From Acidimicrobiia bacterium (lineage in GTDB: Bacteria > Actinomycetota > Acidimicrobiia > Spongiisociales > ZC4RG35), in assembly GCA_026002975.1 (NCBI GenBank), contig BPGJ01000009.1, forward strand, positions 1 through 48,104: DNA of 48,104 nt. Reading direction: 5' to 3'. The notes beneath the pieces are model-generated. The model was not told where the DNA came from, ran no database searches, and saw nothing but the letters and a program-made list of their open reading frames with translations. Of the stretch, positions 1-8,410 are shown in pieces. A program made the translations under genes and the position numbers. Each line of letters begins with the position of its first letter. Within the stretch, counting starts at the first letter, position 1.

Positions 1-313
1 GGTCGTCGGCGGGTGGGTCGTACGGCGCCCGGGGTTCCCGGTAACGGGCCCGCAGCCTGCTCCGCAGGCGATTGCGCGCCACCGTCCAGAACCAGCGTTC
101 GAACGCCTCGATCCTGCGGAGGCGGGACAGGTTCCGCAGCACCCCCTCGCAGGCCTCCGAGGCCAGGTCTTCGGCCTCGGCAGGGCTCAGACCCATCCCC
201 ACGTAGAAGGCAACGAGCTTGGGGTAGCCCCGACCGAGGATCTCTCCCAGCGCGTCCCGGTCCGCCGGAGCGGGCCGACTCCACCCGATCGGGATCGGGC
301 GGCCACGAAGCAC
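1..313 (-). CDS. ECF-like sigma-70 factor, partial (N-terminal part)
   Basis: The minus strand from a GTG at 313 to the window edge encodes about 104 residues with the region 2 pattern of sigma-70 family factors. An aromatic/aliphatic helix (KLVAFYVGMGLSPAEAEDLA) is followed by EACEGVLRNLSRLRRIEAF and the core-binding motif WFWTVARNRLRSRL. Such proteins bind core RNA polymerase and direct it to alternative promoters. An in-frame stop lies just before the GTG, which fixes the start to within a few codons. The gene follows the DUF5667-type membrane protein by 44 bases in the same direction. Region 4 and the C-terminus lie outside the window, so the sigma subgroup cannot be named. Confidence 0.72.
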   Translation of the reverse strand, partial: MLRGRPIPIGWSRPAPADRDALGEILGRGYPKLVAFYVGMGLSPAEAEDLASEACEGVLRNLSRLRRIEAFERWFWTVARNRLRSRLRARYREPRAPYDPPADD

Positions 314-357
314 TCACCGAATCCCCCCACATTCGGCGGGAGCCTACGCCCCGGGGC

Positions 358-1022
358 TCAAGGTCTACGGCTCTGGCCGGGCGGACCATCCGGCGGCCCG
401 ACGTCGTCCGGGCGACCTCGGTCCTGGCTCCGTCCCGGCCGGTTGGCTTCGACGGCCTCCCCGAGCTCCTTCGCCTTGGCTGCCACCTCTCTGCCGTTCA
501 CCTCGCCCCGGATTGCGCCGGACCATCTCCAGCAGCTCGTCCAACGTCTCGGAGAAGGCCTCCGGGACTGGTCTCCGCCGCCACGTCCTCCAGGGCCCTT
601 CGGGCTTCTTCGACCGTGGTCGGGTCCGAGGAGGGGAGCTGTTCCAGCAGTTCGATCACCGTGGGCAGGGCGTCGGGTCCCCGACCCTCCACGACGAGTC
701 GTTCGGCCTCTTCCAGCCGTCTCGTCGGCGGTGCTCTCCAACACCCCCAGCCTTCGCCCCAGCGCCTCGTAGGCTCGGTCCACCGGATACAAGGGGTCAC
801 CCGGAGCGGCGGGATCGGCCAGCGCCGCCAAACCCAGGTTGCCCGCCAAGAGGGCGAAAGCCGCGAAAGCGACCACCAGTCGGCGACGGGACCGGCGGTC
901 GGCTCGCCCGGTCGAGGAGGGAAGCGACCCTCGCTTCGGCTCGACCCGCCGGATAGGCGTCCTCGAGATCGGACGCCAACCTCCTCAGGTCCTCGATCGG
1001 GGTCCCGGTTCGGCTCTTTCAC
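358..1022 (-). CDS. DUF5667-type single-pass membrane protein, frameshifted (about five indels)
   Basis: Three reading frames must be joined to recover one protein. It has a GTG start at 1022 with a GAGGTGG ribosome site, an N-terminal helix (DLRRLASDLEDAYPAG), one membrane helix (VVAFAAFALLAGNLGLAALA), the DUF5667-like signature PGDPLYPVDRAYEALG, and amphipathic helices including RLEEAERLVVEGRGPDAL and NGREVAAKAKELGEAVEAN. Frames switch near 1003, 900, 720, about 570 and 512. At least the switches near 1003 and 512 fall at C/G runs, which suggests base-calling errors. Actinobacterial DUF5667 proteins often sit beside sigma-factor genes and may act as membrane regulators, which fits the sigma factor downstream; the role here is inference. 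A genuinely decayed gene is the alternative. Confidence 0.55.
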
Positions 1023-1104
1023 GCTGCCACCTCGGGACCGATACCTCACACAGCTTCGATCTTCGCCCTCTCCCTGCAGGAAAGTCGCCGGGAGAGGCCC
1101 GGCG

Positions 1105-1689
1105 TTACCCGGTTCCCTCCCAACGTTCCCAATGCACCCTTCCCGCCTTTCGTTCCCGGGGTCGGGTGGGCCGTTCGACGTCGGGCATCCCCACCGTCAC
1201 CACGCCGATGGGCACCACCTCGGGAGGTATGCCCAACAGTTCCCTCACCCCGGCGAGGCGATGCACCCCGAGGAAACCCGCGGCCAGCCCGGCGTCGACC
1301 GCGGCGAGGAGGATCGCCTCGAGGGAAGCCCCTGCGTCCACCCACCAATACGGAACGGGCCAGGTATCCGGGTCGGACCCCCGTTTGTCGGGCTGCGAGT
1401 AGCGCTTTCGGTACTCGTCCGGTGATACGCACACGATGATGTGGACCGGCGCGCGGGAGATCCAGGGTGGGTAACCGCGGGCCACATACCGGCCCTCGCC
1501 GGCCAGCTCCGCCACCGCCCGCCTCGTCCGGGGTTCGGTGATCACCACGAAATGCTGAGCCTGGGTGAAGCCGGCGCTGGGGGCTCTCACCCCGGCTTCG
1601 ACTATCCGGGCGATGGTGGCTCGATCGACCGGGTCGGGACGGTAGCTGCGCACCATGCGCCGGCGACGCACCACCTCCCAGAACTCCAC
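1105..1689 (-). CDS. nitroreductase family FMN oxidoreductase
   Basis: This 194-residue protein has the usual nitroreductase length and layout. The N-terminal FMN phosphate-binding segment RRRRMVRSYRPDPV is followed by the helix and strand IVEAGVRAPSAGFTQAQHFV, a central region with WWVDAGASLEAILLAAVDAG and the C-terminal strand GVVTVGMPDVERP. Family members are dimeric flavoproteins that reduce nitro groups, quinones or related acceptors with NAD(P)H; the substrate cannot be read from sequence. The GTG start (GTG GAG TTC) follows the pntB stop codon directly, so it is very likely translated from the transhydrogenase mRNA and may draw on the NADPH produced there (inference). Confidence 0.85.
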   Translation of the reverse strand: MEFWEVVRRRRMVRSYRPDPVDRATIARIVEAGVRAPSAGFTQAQHFVVITEPRTRRAVAELAGEGRYVARGYPPWISRAPVHIIVCVSPDEYRKRYSQPDKRGSDPDTWPVPYWWVDAGASLEAILLAAVDAGLAAGFLGVHRLAGVRELLGIPPEVVPIGVVTVGMPDVERPTRPRERKAGRVHWERWEGTG

Positions 1690-3055
1690 CTACAGCTCCT
1701 TCAAGGCACCGGTTATCGAGGCCAGCCCTTCCTTGGCGTCGGCGAACAGCATGAACGTCCCCTCCCGGTAGAAGAGGGGATTGTCGACTCCGGCGAAGCC
1801 GGGGGACAAGGAGCGCTTGACCACCACGACGGTCTTCGCCCGGTCGACCTCGAGGATGGGCATCCCGTAGATGGGGCTGGAAGGGTCGTCGCGGGCCGAC
1901 GGGTTGACCACGTCGTTGGCTCCCACCACCAGGACCACGTCGGTGTGGGGGAACTCGGGGTTGATGTCCTCGAGGTCGTACAGGCGGTCGTAGGGGATGT
2001 CGGCTTCGGCGAGGAGCACGTTCATGTGGCCCGGCATCCGGCCCGGCGACCGGATGGATGGCGAAACGGACGTCCACCCCTCGGGCGGTGAGCTGATCGG
2101 TCAGCTCCCTGAGTTCGTGTTGGGCTTGCGCCACGGCCAAGCCGTAGCCGGGAACCACCACCACTCGGGAGGCGTACGCCAACAACGTGGCCACCTCCTC
2201 CGGATCCGCGCTCCGTACCACCTGGTCGGCGTCACCCGGCCCGACGACGGTCCGTCCCCCGAAGCCCCCGGCCAGCACACCGGCCAGCGTCCGGTTCATG
2301 GCCCGGACCATGATCCGGGTCAGGATCAGCCCGGAAGCACCGACCAGGGCCCCCGAGACGATCAGCACGTTGGAGCCGATCACGAATCCCGCCGCCGAGG
2401 CGGCGATCCCCGACAGCGAGTTGAGGAACGAGATCACGACCGGCATGTCGGCCCCGCCGATCGGGAGGGTGCCGGTGACCCCCACGATCAGGCCGATCCC
2501 GATGAGGAGCGCGGCCACGGCCGGCTGGGCATCGACGATCGTCGAGGCGGCGACGACCAGCAACCCGCCGGCGAGGACCGCATCGACCAGCCGTTTCCCC
2601 GGGAAGGTCACCGGCGCCGAGTCGACCAGACCCTGCAGCTTGCCGAAGGCGATCAGCGACCCGCTGAAGGTCACCGCTCCCACGGCTAGGGACACCGCAG
2701 CGGCCACCGACACGGGGATCGGCCCGCCGGGGAAACGCACCACCTCGGCCAACGCGACCAGCGTCGAGGCGCCGCCTCCGAAACCGTTGAACACCGCGAC
2801 CAGCTGGGGCATCGCGGTCATCGGCACCTGGCGGGCCAGCACCGTTCCCACCACCGAGCCGACCAGCAACCCGGTGGCGATCGTCCAGTACGAGACGACC
2901 CCCCGGTCCGCCAACGTCACCACCACCGCCAGCAGCATGCCGCCCGCCGCGATCCGGTTGCCGGACCTCGCGGTGGCCGGCGAGGCGAGACGCTTCAAGC
3001 CGAGGATGAAAGCCACCGCAGACAGCAGGTAGAGCAGCTCCCGGAGGTCGCTCAC
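1690..3055 (-). CDS. pntB: NAD(P) transhydrogenase beta subunit PntB, one frameshift
   Basis: The product is the membrane and NADP(H)-binding subunit of the proton-pumping transhydrogenase, which moves hydride from NADH to NADP+ using the proton gradient. About 270 residues of membrane helices come first, including the conserved stretch [16 protein letters not shown], then the NADP-binding domain III with [20 protein letters not shown] and [20 protein letters not shown]. The reading frame breaks near 2040, just where the family has [19 protein letters not shown]; removing one base from the GGGCC run restores it. The open length is 3n+1 and corrects to 454 residues, typical for PntB. The GTG start overlaps the pntAB stop by four bases. 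Confidence 0.9.
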
Positions 3056-3339
3056 CGGCGATCGTCCCGTCGGAACATGGCCAGCATGCGGTCGGTGACG
3101 GCGAAACCACCCACCACGTTGATGGTGGCGAGCACGACCGCGGCGAACCCGAGCCAAGACACCCAGGTTCCTCCCCCCGAACCGGCCACCACCAGGGCTC
3201 CCACCAGGGTGATCCCCGAGATGGCGTTCGACCCCGACATGAGCGGGGTGTGCAACGTGGGCGGCACCTTGGTGATCACCTCGAAACCGACGAAGGCCGC
3301 CAACACGAACACGGTGAGCGAAACGGTCAAGTCGGTCAC
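3052..3339 (-). CDS. pntAB: NAD(P) transhydrogenase alpha subunit, membrane part PntAB
   Basis: This 95-residue protein is the small membrane subunit found where PntA is split in two, as in many actinobacteria. It has an N-terminal helix [20 protein letters not shown], the conserved loop [18 protein letters not shown], two further helices and a basic tail. The GTG start at 3339 overlaps the pntAA stop (GTGA), a coupling used repeatedly in this window. Because of a frameshift in pntAA, the raw sequence reads as a single 466-residue pntAA-pntAB fusion; the family-typical end of PntAA ([12 protein letters not shown] then stop) in the next frame shows that the genes are separate. Confidence 0.87.
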   Translation of the reverse strand: MTDLTVSLTVFVLAAFVGFEVITKVPPTLHTPLMSGSNAISGITLVGALVVAGSGGGTWVSWLGFAAVVLATINVVGGFAVTDRMLAMFRRDDRR

Positions 3340-4452
3340 GACCGAGCCTCCAGCCAAGGATGGGTCACCCGTCCGTCCCGGGCCACGCAGGACGACGAGA
3401 CGATGTCGTCCGACCAGTCGGGGTCTCAAGGAGCCGTCCTCGCCGGTGACCAGATCCACGAACGCGGCCACGTTGCGGGCCAGCATCTGGCTCGCGTCAC
3501 GAGCGACCCGGGAGACCAGATGGGTGTCGCCGATGATCCGGACGCCCCGATGATCCACCGTGCGGTCCGGTTGGGTCAGCTCGCAGTTCCCGCCCGTGGA
3601 GGCGGACAGGTCGACGATGACCGCCCCCGGCCTCATCGACTCCACCATGTCCCTGGTCACCAGCACCGGGGCTCTGCGCCCCGGGATCGCCGCGGTGGTG
3701 ATCACCGCATCGGACGCCTCCACCCGGGGGCCCAACCCGGCGAGGATCCGGCGGCGGGACTCCTCCTCCACCTCCCGGGCGTATCCACCGGCGGCCGAGG
3801 CGTCCTGTAGCTCCACGTCGATCTCCACGAACGACGCTCCCAGGCTACGTACCTGCTCGGCGGCTTCTCGCCTCACGTCGAATGCCTCCACCAGGGCTCC
3901 CAGCCGGCGGGCCGTGGCTATGGCCTGGAGTCCCGCCACCCCGGCCCCCAACACCAGGACCCGAGCCGGGGGAAGGGTGCCGGCCGCGGTGGTGAGCATC
4001 GGGAAGAACCGGTCACACTCCCTGGCCGCCTCGATGGCTGCCTGGTAGCCGGCGGCGGTCGCCTGCGACGACAGGGCGTCGACGGTCTGGGCCCGGGTGG
4101 TGCGGGGGACCGCTTCGAAGGCCCACAGGATGGCTCCGCCCGCGGCCAGGGCACGGATCGCGTCGGGCTGGTCGAAGGGTCGCAGCAGCCCCAACAGGGA
4201 CCGGCCGGTGAACAGGGTGGCCGGCTGGGGGAGGGCCACGGTGGCCACCAGGTCGCACGCCCAGGCGACCTCTCCCTCGACCGAGTCGGCTCCCGCCGCC
4301 CGGTAATCGTCGTCGGTATAGCCGGAACGGAGCCCCGCGCCCCGCTCCACCAGCAGTGTGTGGCCTCGGGACACGAGCCGTCCTGCCACCTGCGGGGTCA
4401 CCGCCACCCGACGTTCCGCCGGGTCGGCCTGAGCGGGTACTCCTATTCGCAC
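3336..4452 (-). CDS. pntAA: NAD(P) transhydrogenase alpha subunit, NAD-binding part PntAA, one frameshift
   Basis: The product is the soluble NAD(H)-binding subunit of transhydrogenase. It begins with the alanine dehydrogenase/PntA-type N-terminus [20 protein letters not shown], and carries the Rossmann motif [20 protein letters not shown] near residue 168 and the [17 protein letters not shown] segment. The frame breaks at the GGGG run 3420-3423, and deleting one G restores the typical end [20 protein letters not shown]. The open length is 3n+1, giving 371 residues once corrected. It starts with GTG at 4452, and a TACTGT box lies eight bases upstream. The order pntAA-pntAB-pntB is the standard three-gene arrangement. 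Confidence 0.9.
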
Positions 4453-4460
4453 GGATCGAC

Positions 4461-4466
4461 ACAGTA
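4461..4466 (-). promoter_or_regulatory. candidate -10 box of the pnt operon
   Basis: Read on the minus strand this is TACTGT, ending eight bases before the pntAA GTG. With initiation about seven bases after a -10 element the mRNA would be leaderless or nearly so. No convincing -35 hexamer is seen. It faces a similar box (4493-4498) serving the divergent gene. Confidence 0.45.
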
Positions 4467-4492
4467 GACGCGCACAACGGCCGCTCTGCGAC

Positions 4493-4498
4493 TACGGT
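4493..4498 (+). promoter_or_regulatory. candidate -10 box of the universal-stress/CBS-like gene
   Basis: TACGGT ends eight bases before the GTG at 4507, the spacing expected of a leaderless promoter. No ribosome-binding site precedes that start. No clear -35 element is visible. Confidence 0.42.
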
Positions 4499-4506
4499 CC
4501 GCCGCC

Positions 4507-5430
4507 GTGAGGATCACACCGCTGGCTGCCACCACCCCGCCGGTCTTGTGGACGAGGGGCTCGGGTTGTGCCGAGCTGGCCGAGCTCCTGGCCGAAGCGG
4601 GTTCGGTCAGGGTGCAGGGGGACCTGCGGGAGGCCTGCATCGCCAACCGGGCCCAGGTGCTGGTGGCCCGCAAGTTGTCGAGTCTCGACCTGGTGTCGAC
4701 CGTGGTCCCGGTGGACTTCGATCCCGCGAGGATCTCGAGGGTCACCGCTGCGGTGGCGGGAGGACCCCATTCGCCTCTGGCCGCCCAGGTCGCGTTCCGT
4801 CTCGGCGAGGCCCTCGGGGTGGAAGCCGAGATGGTGTGCGCGTTCCGGGACGACACCGGCAGGGAGAGAGCGGTTTCGCTCATCGAGAAGCTGTACCGGA
4901 GGTTCCCCGGGTTGGCCTACCGGGTGGTGGAGGCTCCCAACCCGGGTTCATTGATCGAACAGCTGGCCGAGGGGAGTCTCCTGGTGCTCGGTGCGCCCGG
5001 CGGGAACTGGTTTCAGCGGAACCTGTTCGGTCCTGGAGCCCGCCTCCGTCAGAAGGCCCCCAGCGGTGCGGTGGTGGTGAGGTGGGCGGCTCCCCGGGTG
5101 TTCCAGGTGATGGAGGACCCCCGGTTCGTGGGACCGATGCGTCAGGCAGGTGACGTGTTGGCGGTCCATCCCGACGAACTGATGGCGGTGGTGGACCGGG
5201 GGAGGCTGATCGGGGTGGTGCGCAGGGCCAGGTTGGTTGATGTGCCGGCCACCGCCCAGGTGTCGACCTTCATGGAGCCGCCCGTGGCCACGGGCTTGTT
5301 GGACACCGTGGAGCAGGCCGAGCGGCTCGCCCGCCAGCTGGGTGGGGTGCCCGTCCCGGTGGTCGACGGGGAGGTGCTGGTAGGGACCTTCGTCAGCCGA
5401 TCCGATGCTTTACCCGAGGACCGTGCATGA
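4507..5430 (+). CDS. universal-stress-like protein with C-terminal CBS-pair-like region
   Basis: This 307-residue soluble protein has two parts. Residues about 1-200 look like a UspA-type alpha/beta fold: STVVPVDFDPARISRVTAAV starts a first strand and the region ends with a nucleotide-loop-like stretch GSLLVLGAPGGNWFQRNLFG, comparable with the G-rich loop of ATP-binding Usp domains. Residues about 215-305 resemble a degenerate CBS pair (AGDVLAVHPDELMAVVDRGR, then GGVPVPVVDGEVLVGTFVSR), a module that senses adenine nucleotides. Both assignments are by pattern only. It starts with GTG, is divergent from the transhydrogenase operon and is close to the next gene on the same strand. A role in sensing energy state is inference. 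Confidence 0.6.
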   Translation: MRITPLAATTPPVLWTRGSGCAELAELLAEAGSVRVQGDLREACIANRAQVLVARKLSSLDLVSTVVPVDFDPARISRVTAAVAGGPHSPLAAQVAFRLGEALGVEAEMVCAFRDDTGRERAVSLIEKLYRRFPGLAYRVVEAPNPGSLIEQLAEGSLLVLGAPGGNWFQRNLFGPGARLRQKAPSGAVVVRWAAPRVFQVMEDPRFVGPMRQAGDVLAVHPDELMAVVDRGRLIGVVRRARLVDVPATAQVSTFMEPPVATGLLDTVEQAERLARQLGGVPVPVVDGEVLVGTFVSRSDALPEDRA

Positions 5431-5446
5431 CGACAATGTCTCCCAG

Positions 5447-6619
5447 ATGAACCGTGCTTCGGAGTCCCGTCCCCTGGTGTCGGTGGTGGCCCGGGGAATC
5501 CTGTTGGTCCTGGTTATCTTGCTGGTGGTGGGCCACGTCGCGGGCGGCTGGTACTACGCCGACGAGATCGCCGAGGGGGCGTTCCTGGTCGACCACACCG
5601 AGCCCGCTCCCGACGTGGAGGCAGCCGGAGTGGGTGAAGGAACCATCACCCTGCGTCCTGCGGGTGCGGATCCCTCGGACCTGTCCCGACCGGGCCTGTA
5701 CGGGTTCGAGTGGGAGGGGGGCTACCTCCACGTTCTCGATCCGGTCCGGGTCTCGGGCGACGAGGTGGTCCGTCCGTTCGAGGTGGTCGAGGGCTCCATC
5801 CCTCCGCCGGGTGCCCTGGGGAACCTGGAGAGCGCCGCCTTCCCCGACCCGGGAGCCGCGGGCCTGGTGGTGGAAGAGGTCGAGTATCCGACACCGTTGG
5901 GGCCGATGGACGCCTGGATCACGGGAGGCGACCGGGACACCTATGTGATCCACGTCCACGGTCGGGGCTCGTCTTTGAAGGAAGCGCTCAGGTTGATGCG
6001 GGCGCTGGACACCGAGGGGTTCCCCCAGCTGGCGATCACCTACCGCAACGACCCCGGTCAGCCGGCCGACCCGTCGGGCCTGTATCAATTCGGCCGAACC
6101 GAATGGGAGGATCTCCGGGCTGCGGTCGACTACGTGCAGTCGCTGGGAGCCCGCCGGGTGGTGGTGGTCGGGTACTCGATGGGCGGCGCCATCGCGGTGT
6201 CCTACCTCTACCGTCAAGGTAGAGAACCGGTGGTGGCGGCCGTGCTGGACTCGCCCGCGTTGTCGCTCGACGATGCGGTCGACTTCGCGGCCTCTCGCCG
6301 TCGTGTCGCGGGTCTGCCCCTACCACCCACCCTCACCGCCACAGCCAAGCTGATCGCCGGGCTGCGTCTCGGGGTCAACTGGCGGACCATCGACTATCCC
6401 CAGCGTGCCGGACGTCTGGCCGTACCCACCCTGGTGATCCACGGCACCGACGACGACACCATTCCGATCTCGACCTCGCGACGCTTCGCCGAGGCCCGGC
6501 CCGAGTTCGTGACCCTGGTCGAGGTGGAAGGGGCAGCCCACGTGGCTTCCTGGAACCTGGATCCGGAGCGTTACGAGTCGACGGTGATCGGGTTCCTGGA
6601 GTCCACCATCGAGGGATGA
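5447..6619 (+). CDS. membrane-anchored alpha/beta hydrolase
   Basis: The product has 390 residues. A single N-terminal membrane helix (residues about 12-32, VVARGILLVLVILLVVGHVA) is followed by an extracytoplasmic domain. The hydrolase core shows the strand and turn DTYVIHVHGRGSSLKEALRL, the nucleophile elbow GYSMGG, an acid in HGTDDDTIPIS and a histidine in EGAAHVASW, so the Ser-Asp-His triad is complete. The ATG at 5447 was preferred because it begins the basic anchor (MNRASESR); an in-frame start at 5405 would run through the end of the previous gene. The substrate is not evident; peptidase or esterase activity is possible. Confidence 0.8.
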   Translation: MNRASESRPLVSVVARGILLVLVILLVVGHVAGGWYYADEIAEGAFLVDHTEPAPDVEAAGVGEGTITLRPAGADPSDLSRPGLYGFEWEGGYLHVLDPVRVSGDEVVRPFEVVEGSIPPPGALGNLESAAFPDPGAAGLVVEEVEYPTPLGPMDAWITGGDRDTYVIHVHGRGSSLKEALRLMRALDTEGFPQLAITYRNDPGQPADPSGLYQFGRTEWEDLRAAVDYVQSLGARRVVVVGYSMGGAIAVSYLYRQGREPVVAAVLDSPALSLDDAVDFAASRRRVAGLPLPPTLTATAKLIAGLRLGVNWRTIDYPQRAGRLAVPTLVIHGTDDDTIPISTSRRFAEARPEFVTLVEVEGAAHVASWNLDPERYESTVIGFLESTIEG

Positions 6620-6635
6620 TCGCCGGCCGGCCATC

Positions 6636-6641
6636 TAGCCT
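6636..6641 (+). promoter_or_regulatory. candidate -10 box of the osmoprotectant transporter operon
   Basis: TAGCCT lies nine bases before the ATG at 6651. The identical hexamer precedes queG and the threonine aldolase gene at seven to nine bases. No obvious -35. Confidence 0.42.
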
Positions 6642-6650
6642 CCCCCGGGG

Positions 6651-7754
6651 ATGAGCCAACCGATGATCCGGCTCGACCGGGTCACCAAGACCTTCCCCGG
6701 CGCCGACCGCCCTGCGGTACGGGACCTCAGCCTGGACGTCGGACGGGGCGAGATCCTCACCCTGGTGGGGCCGTCGGGCTGCGGAAAGACCACCACCCTG
6801 AGGATGATCAACCGGCTGATCGAACCGACCTCGGGCCGGATCTACCTCGACGGGCAGGACGTGACCGACACCGATCCCCACCGTCTCAGGAGATCGATCG
6901 GCTACGTGATCCAACAGGTCGGCCTGTTCCCACACCGGACCGTGGCCGAGAACATCGCCACCGTGCCCGAGCTGCTCGGTTGGGAGCGAGAACGGGTCGA
7001 CCGGAGGGTGGAGGAGTTGGTCGACCTGGTGGGTTTGGACCGAGAGCTGCTCGACCGGTATCCGGGGGAGCTGTCCGGGGGGCAGCAGCAGCGGGTCGGT
7101 GTGGCCCGTGCGCTCGCCGCCGACCCGCCGGTGCTGCTGATGGACGAGCCGTTCGGAGCGGTGGATCCCATCGTTCGGGGCCGGCTGCAGGACGAGCTGC
7201 TGGCTCTGCAGGAGCGGCTCCGGAAGACGATCGTGTTCGTCACCCACGACATCGACGAGGCCATACGGCTGGGTGACCGGATGTGCATCCTCAACGTGGG
7301 AGGTGTGGTCGAGCAGGTGGGTTCTCCCAGGGAGGTGTTGTCGGCTCCCGCATCGGCGTTCGTGGCCGAGTTCCTCGGAGGCGAGAGGGGGCTGCGGAGG
7401 CTCGGACTGATCCCGATCGGGGAGGTGGAGCTGCGTCGCGGACCCATGGTCCAGCGGACCGCCACCGTCGACGAAGCCAGACGGGTCATGGCTCGGGAAG
7501 GAGTCGACTGGGTGGGGGTGCTGGACGGTGACCGGATCGTCGGGTGGGTCGCCTCCGGCGAGCTGCCGGGGACGGGAACCCTGGAGGAACTCGAGACACG
7601 ACCCTTCCTGGTTACCGTCGACCGATCCACCTCCCTGCGGGCGGCCCTCGACGCAGTGGTCACCTCCCACACCCGGGTGGCGGTGGTGGTCGAACAGGGC
7701 AGGTACGTGGGTCTGCTCGACGTGGATCTGATCGCCGAGGAGATCACCGAGTGA
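6651..7754 (+). CDS. osmoprotectant ABC transporter ATPase with CBS domains (OpuCA/ProV type)
   Basis: The 367-residue ATPase has Walker A GPSGCGKT at residues 40-47, the Q-loop region VIQQVGLFPHRTV, the signature LSGGQQQR from residue 141, Walker B VLLMDEP at 161-167 and the switch histidine in FVTHDIDEA. Residues about 255-365 form a CBS pair (TVDEARRVMAREGVDWVGVL and TSLRAALDAVVTSHTRVAVV), as in OpuA/OpuC ATPases, where CBS domains respond to ionic strength. It energises import of betaine, choline, carnitine or proline-type osmoprotectants. Its TGA overlaps the GTG of the first permease gene. Confidence 0.92.
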   Translation: MSQPMIRLDRVTKTFPGADRPAVRDLSLDVGRGEILTLVGPSGCGKTTTLRMINRLIEPTSGRIYLDGQDVTDTDPHRLRRSIGYVIQQVGLFPHRTVAENIATVPELLGWERERVDRRVEELVDLVGLDRELLDRYPGELSGGQQQRVGVARALAADPPVLLMDEPFGAVDPIVRGRLQDELLALQERLRKTIVFVTHDIDEAIRLGDRMCILNVGGVVEQVGSPREVLSAPASAFVAEFLGGERGLRRLGLIPIGEVELRRGPMVQRTATVDEARRVMAREGVDWVGVLDGDRIVGWVASGELPGTGTLEELETRPFLVTVDRSTSLRAALDAVVTSHTRVAVVVEQGRYVGLLDVDLIAEEITE

Positions 7755-8410
7755 ACGGAGACCGTCCCGTCTTCGACTGGGGTTGGGTGTTCCGCAACCT
7801 CGACGTAATCGGCGAGCGGATCCTCCAGCACCTCGCTTTCACCGGGTTGGCGGTCGGTATCGGCCTGGTGGTGTCCTCCCTGCTCGCGGCGGCGGCCATC
7901 CGTTGGAGGGCCCTCTACGGACCGATAACCGGTTTGGGGGGCGTCCTGTACACGATCCCCAGCCTCGCCATGTTCGTGCTCCTCCAGCCGCTGGTGGGGA
8001 TCGGTTTCACCAACGGCCTCATCGCCTTGGTGACCTACACGGTGCTGATCCTCACCAAGAACATCTACACCGGGATCACTGGAGTCCCCGACGAGGTGCG
8101 GGAAGCCGCCGACGGTATGGGCTACAGACCGGTGCGCCGCTTCTGGGAGGTGGAGCTTCCCCTCGCTCTCCCCGTCATCGTCGCCGGGTTGCGTATCGCG
8201 ACCGTGACCGTGGTGGGTCTGGTCACGGTGACCGCCGTCCTCGGATTGGGTGGCCTCGGTTTCTTCATCCTCGACGGTTTCCGGCGATCGGTGTGGTTCC
8301 CCACCGAGATCGTCGTCGGTGCTGCGCTGTCGGCGGTGTTGGCCGGTCTGCTCGACCTCGGTCTGCTGGCGTTGCAGCGGATCCTCAGTCCGTGGAGGGG
8401 AGCGTCGTGA
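7751..8410 (+). CDS. osmoprotectant ABC transporter permease 1 (OpuCB/ProW type)
   Basis: The 219-residue permease has an N-terminal helix (HLAFTGLAVGIGLVVSSLLA), the signature helix pair beginning LYTIPSLAMFVLLQPLVGIG and the cytoplasmic coupling loop EVREAADGMGYRPVRRFWEV, which carries the EAA motif that docks on the ATPase. About five or six membrane segments are visible. The GTG start at 7751 overlaps the ATPase stop (GTGA), so the two are translationally coupled. The second half is rich in V/G/L helices typical of OpuCB/OpuCD. Confidence 0.9.
   Translation: MNGDRPVFDWGWVFRNLDVIGERILQHLAFTGLAVGIGLVVSSLLAAAAIRWRALYGPITGLGGVLYTIPSLAMFVLLQPLVGIGFTNGLIALVTYTVLILTKNIYTGITGVPDEVREAADGMGYRPVRRFWEVELPLALPVIVAGLRIATVTVVGLVTVTAVLGLGGLGFFILDGFRRSVWFPTEIVVGAALSAVLAGLLDLGLLALQRILSPWRGAS

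Noticed and set aside
1046-3157. 703-residue minus-strand frame starting as PntB
   Set aside because: Its C-terminal 300 residues are out-of-frame read-through after the indel near 2040, not a real fusion.
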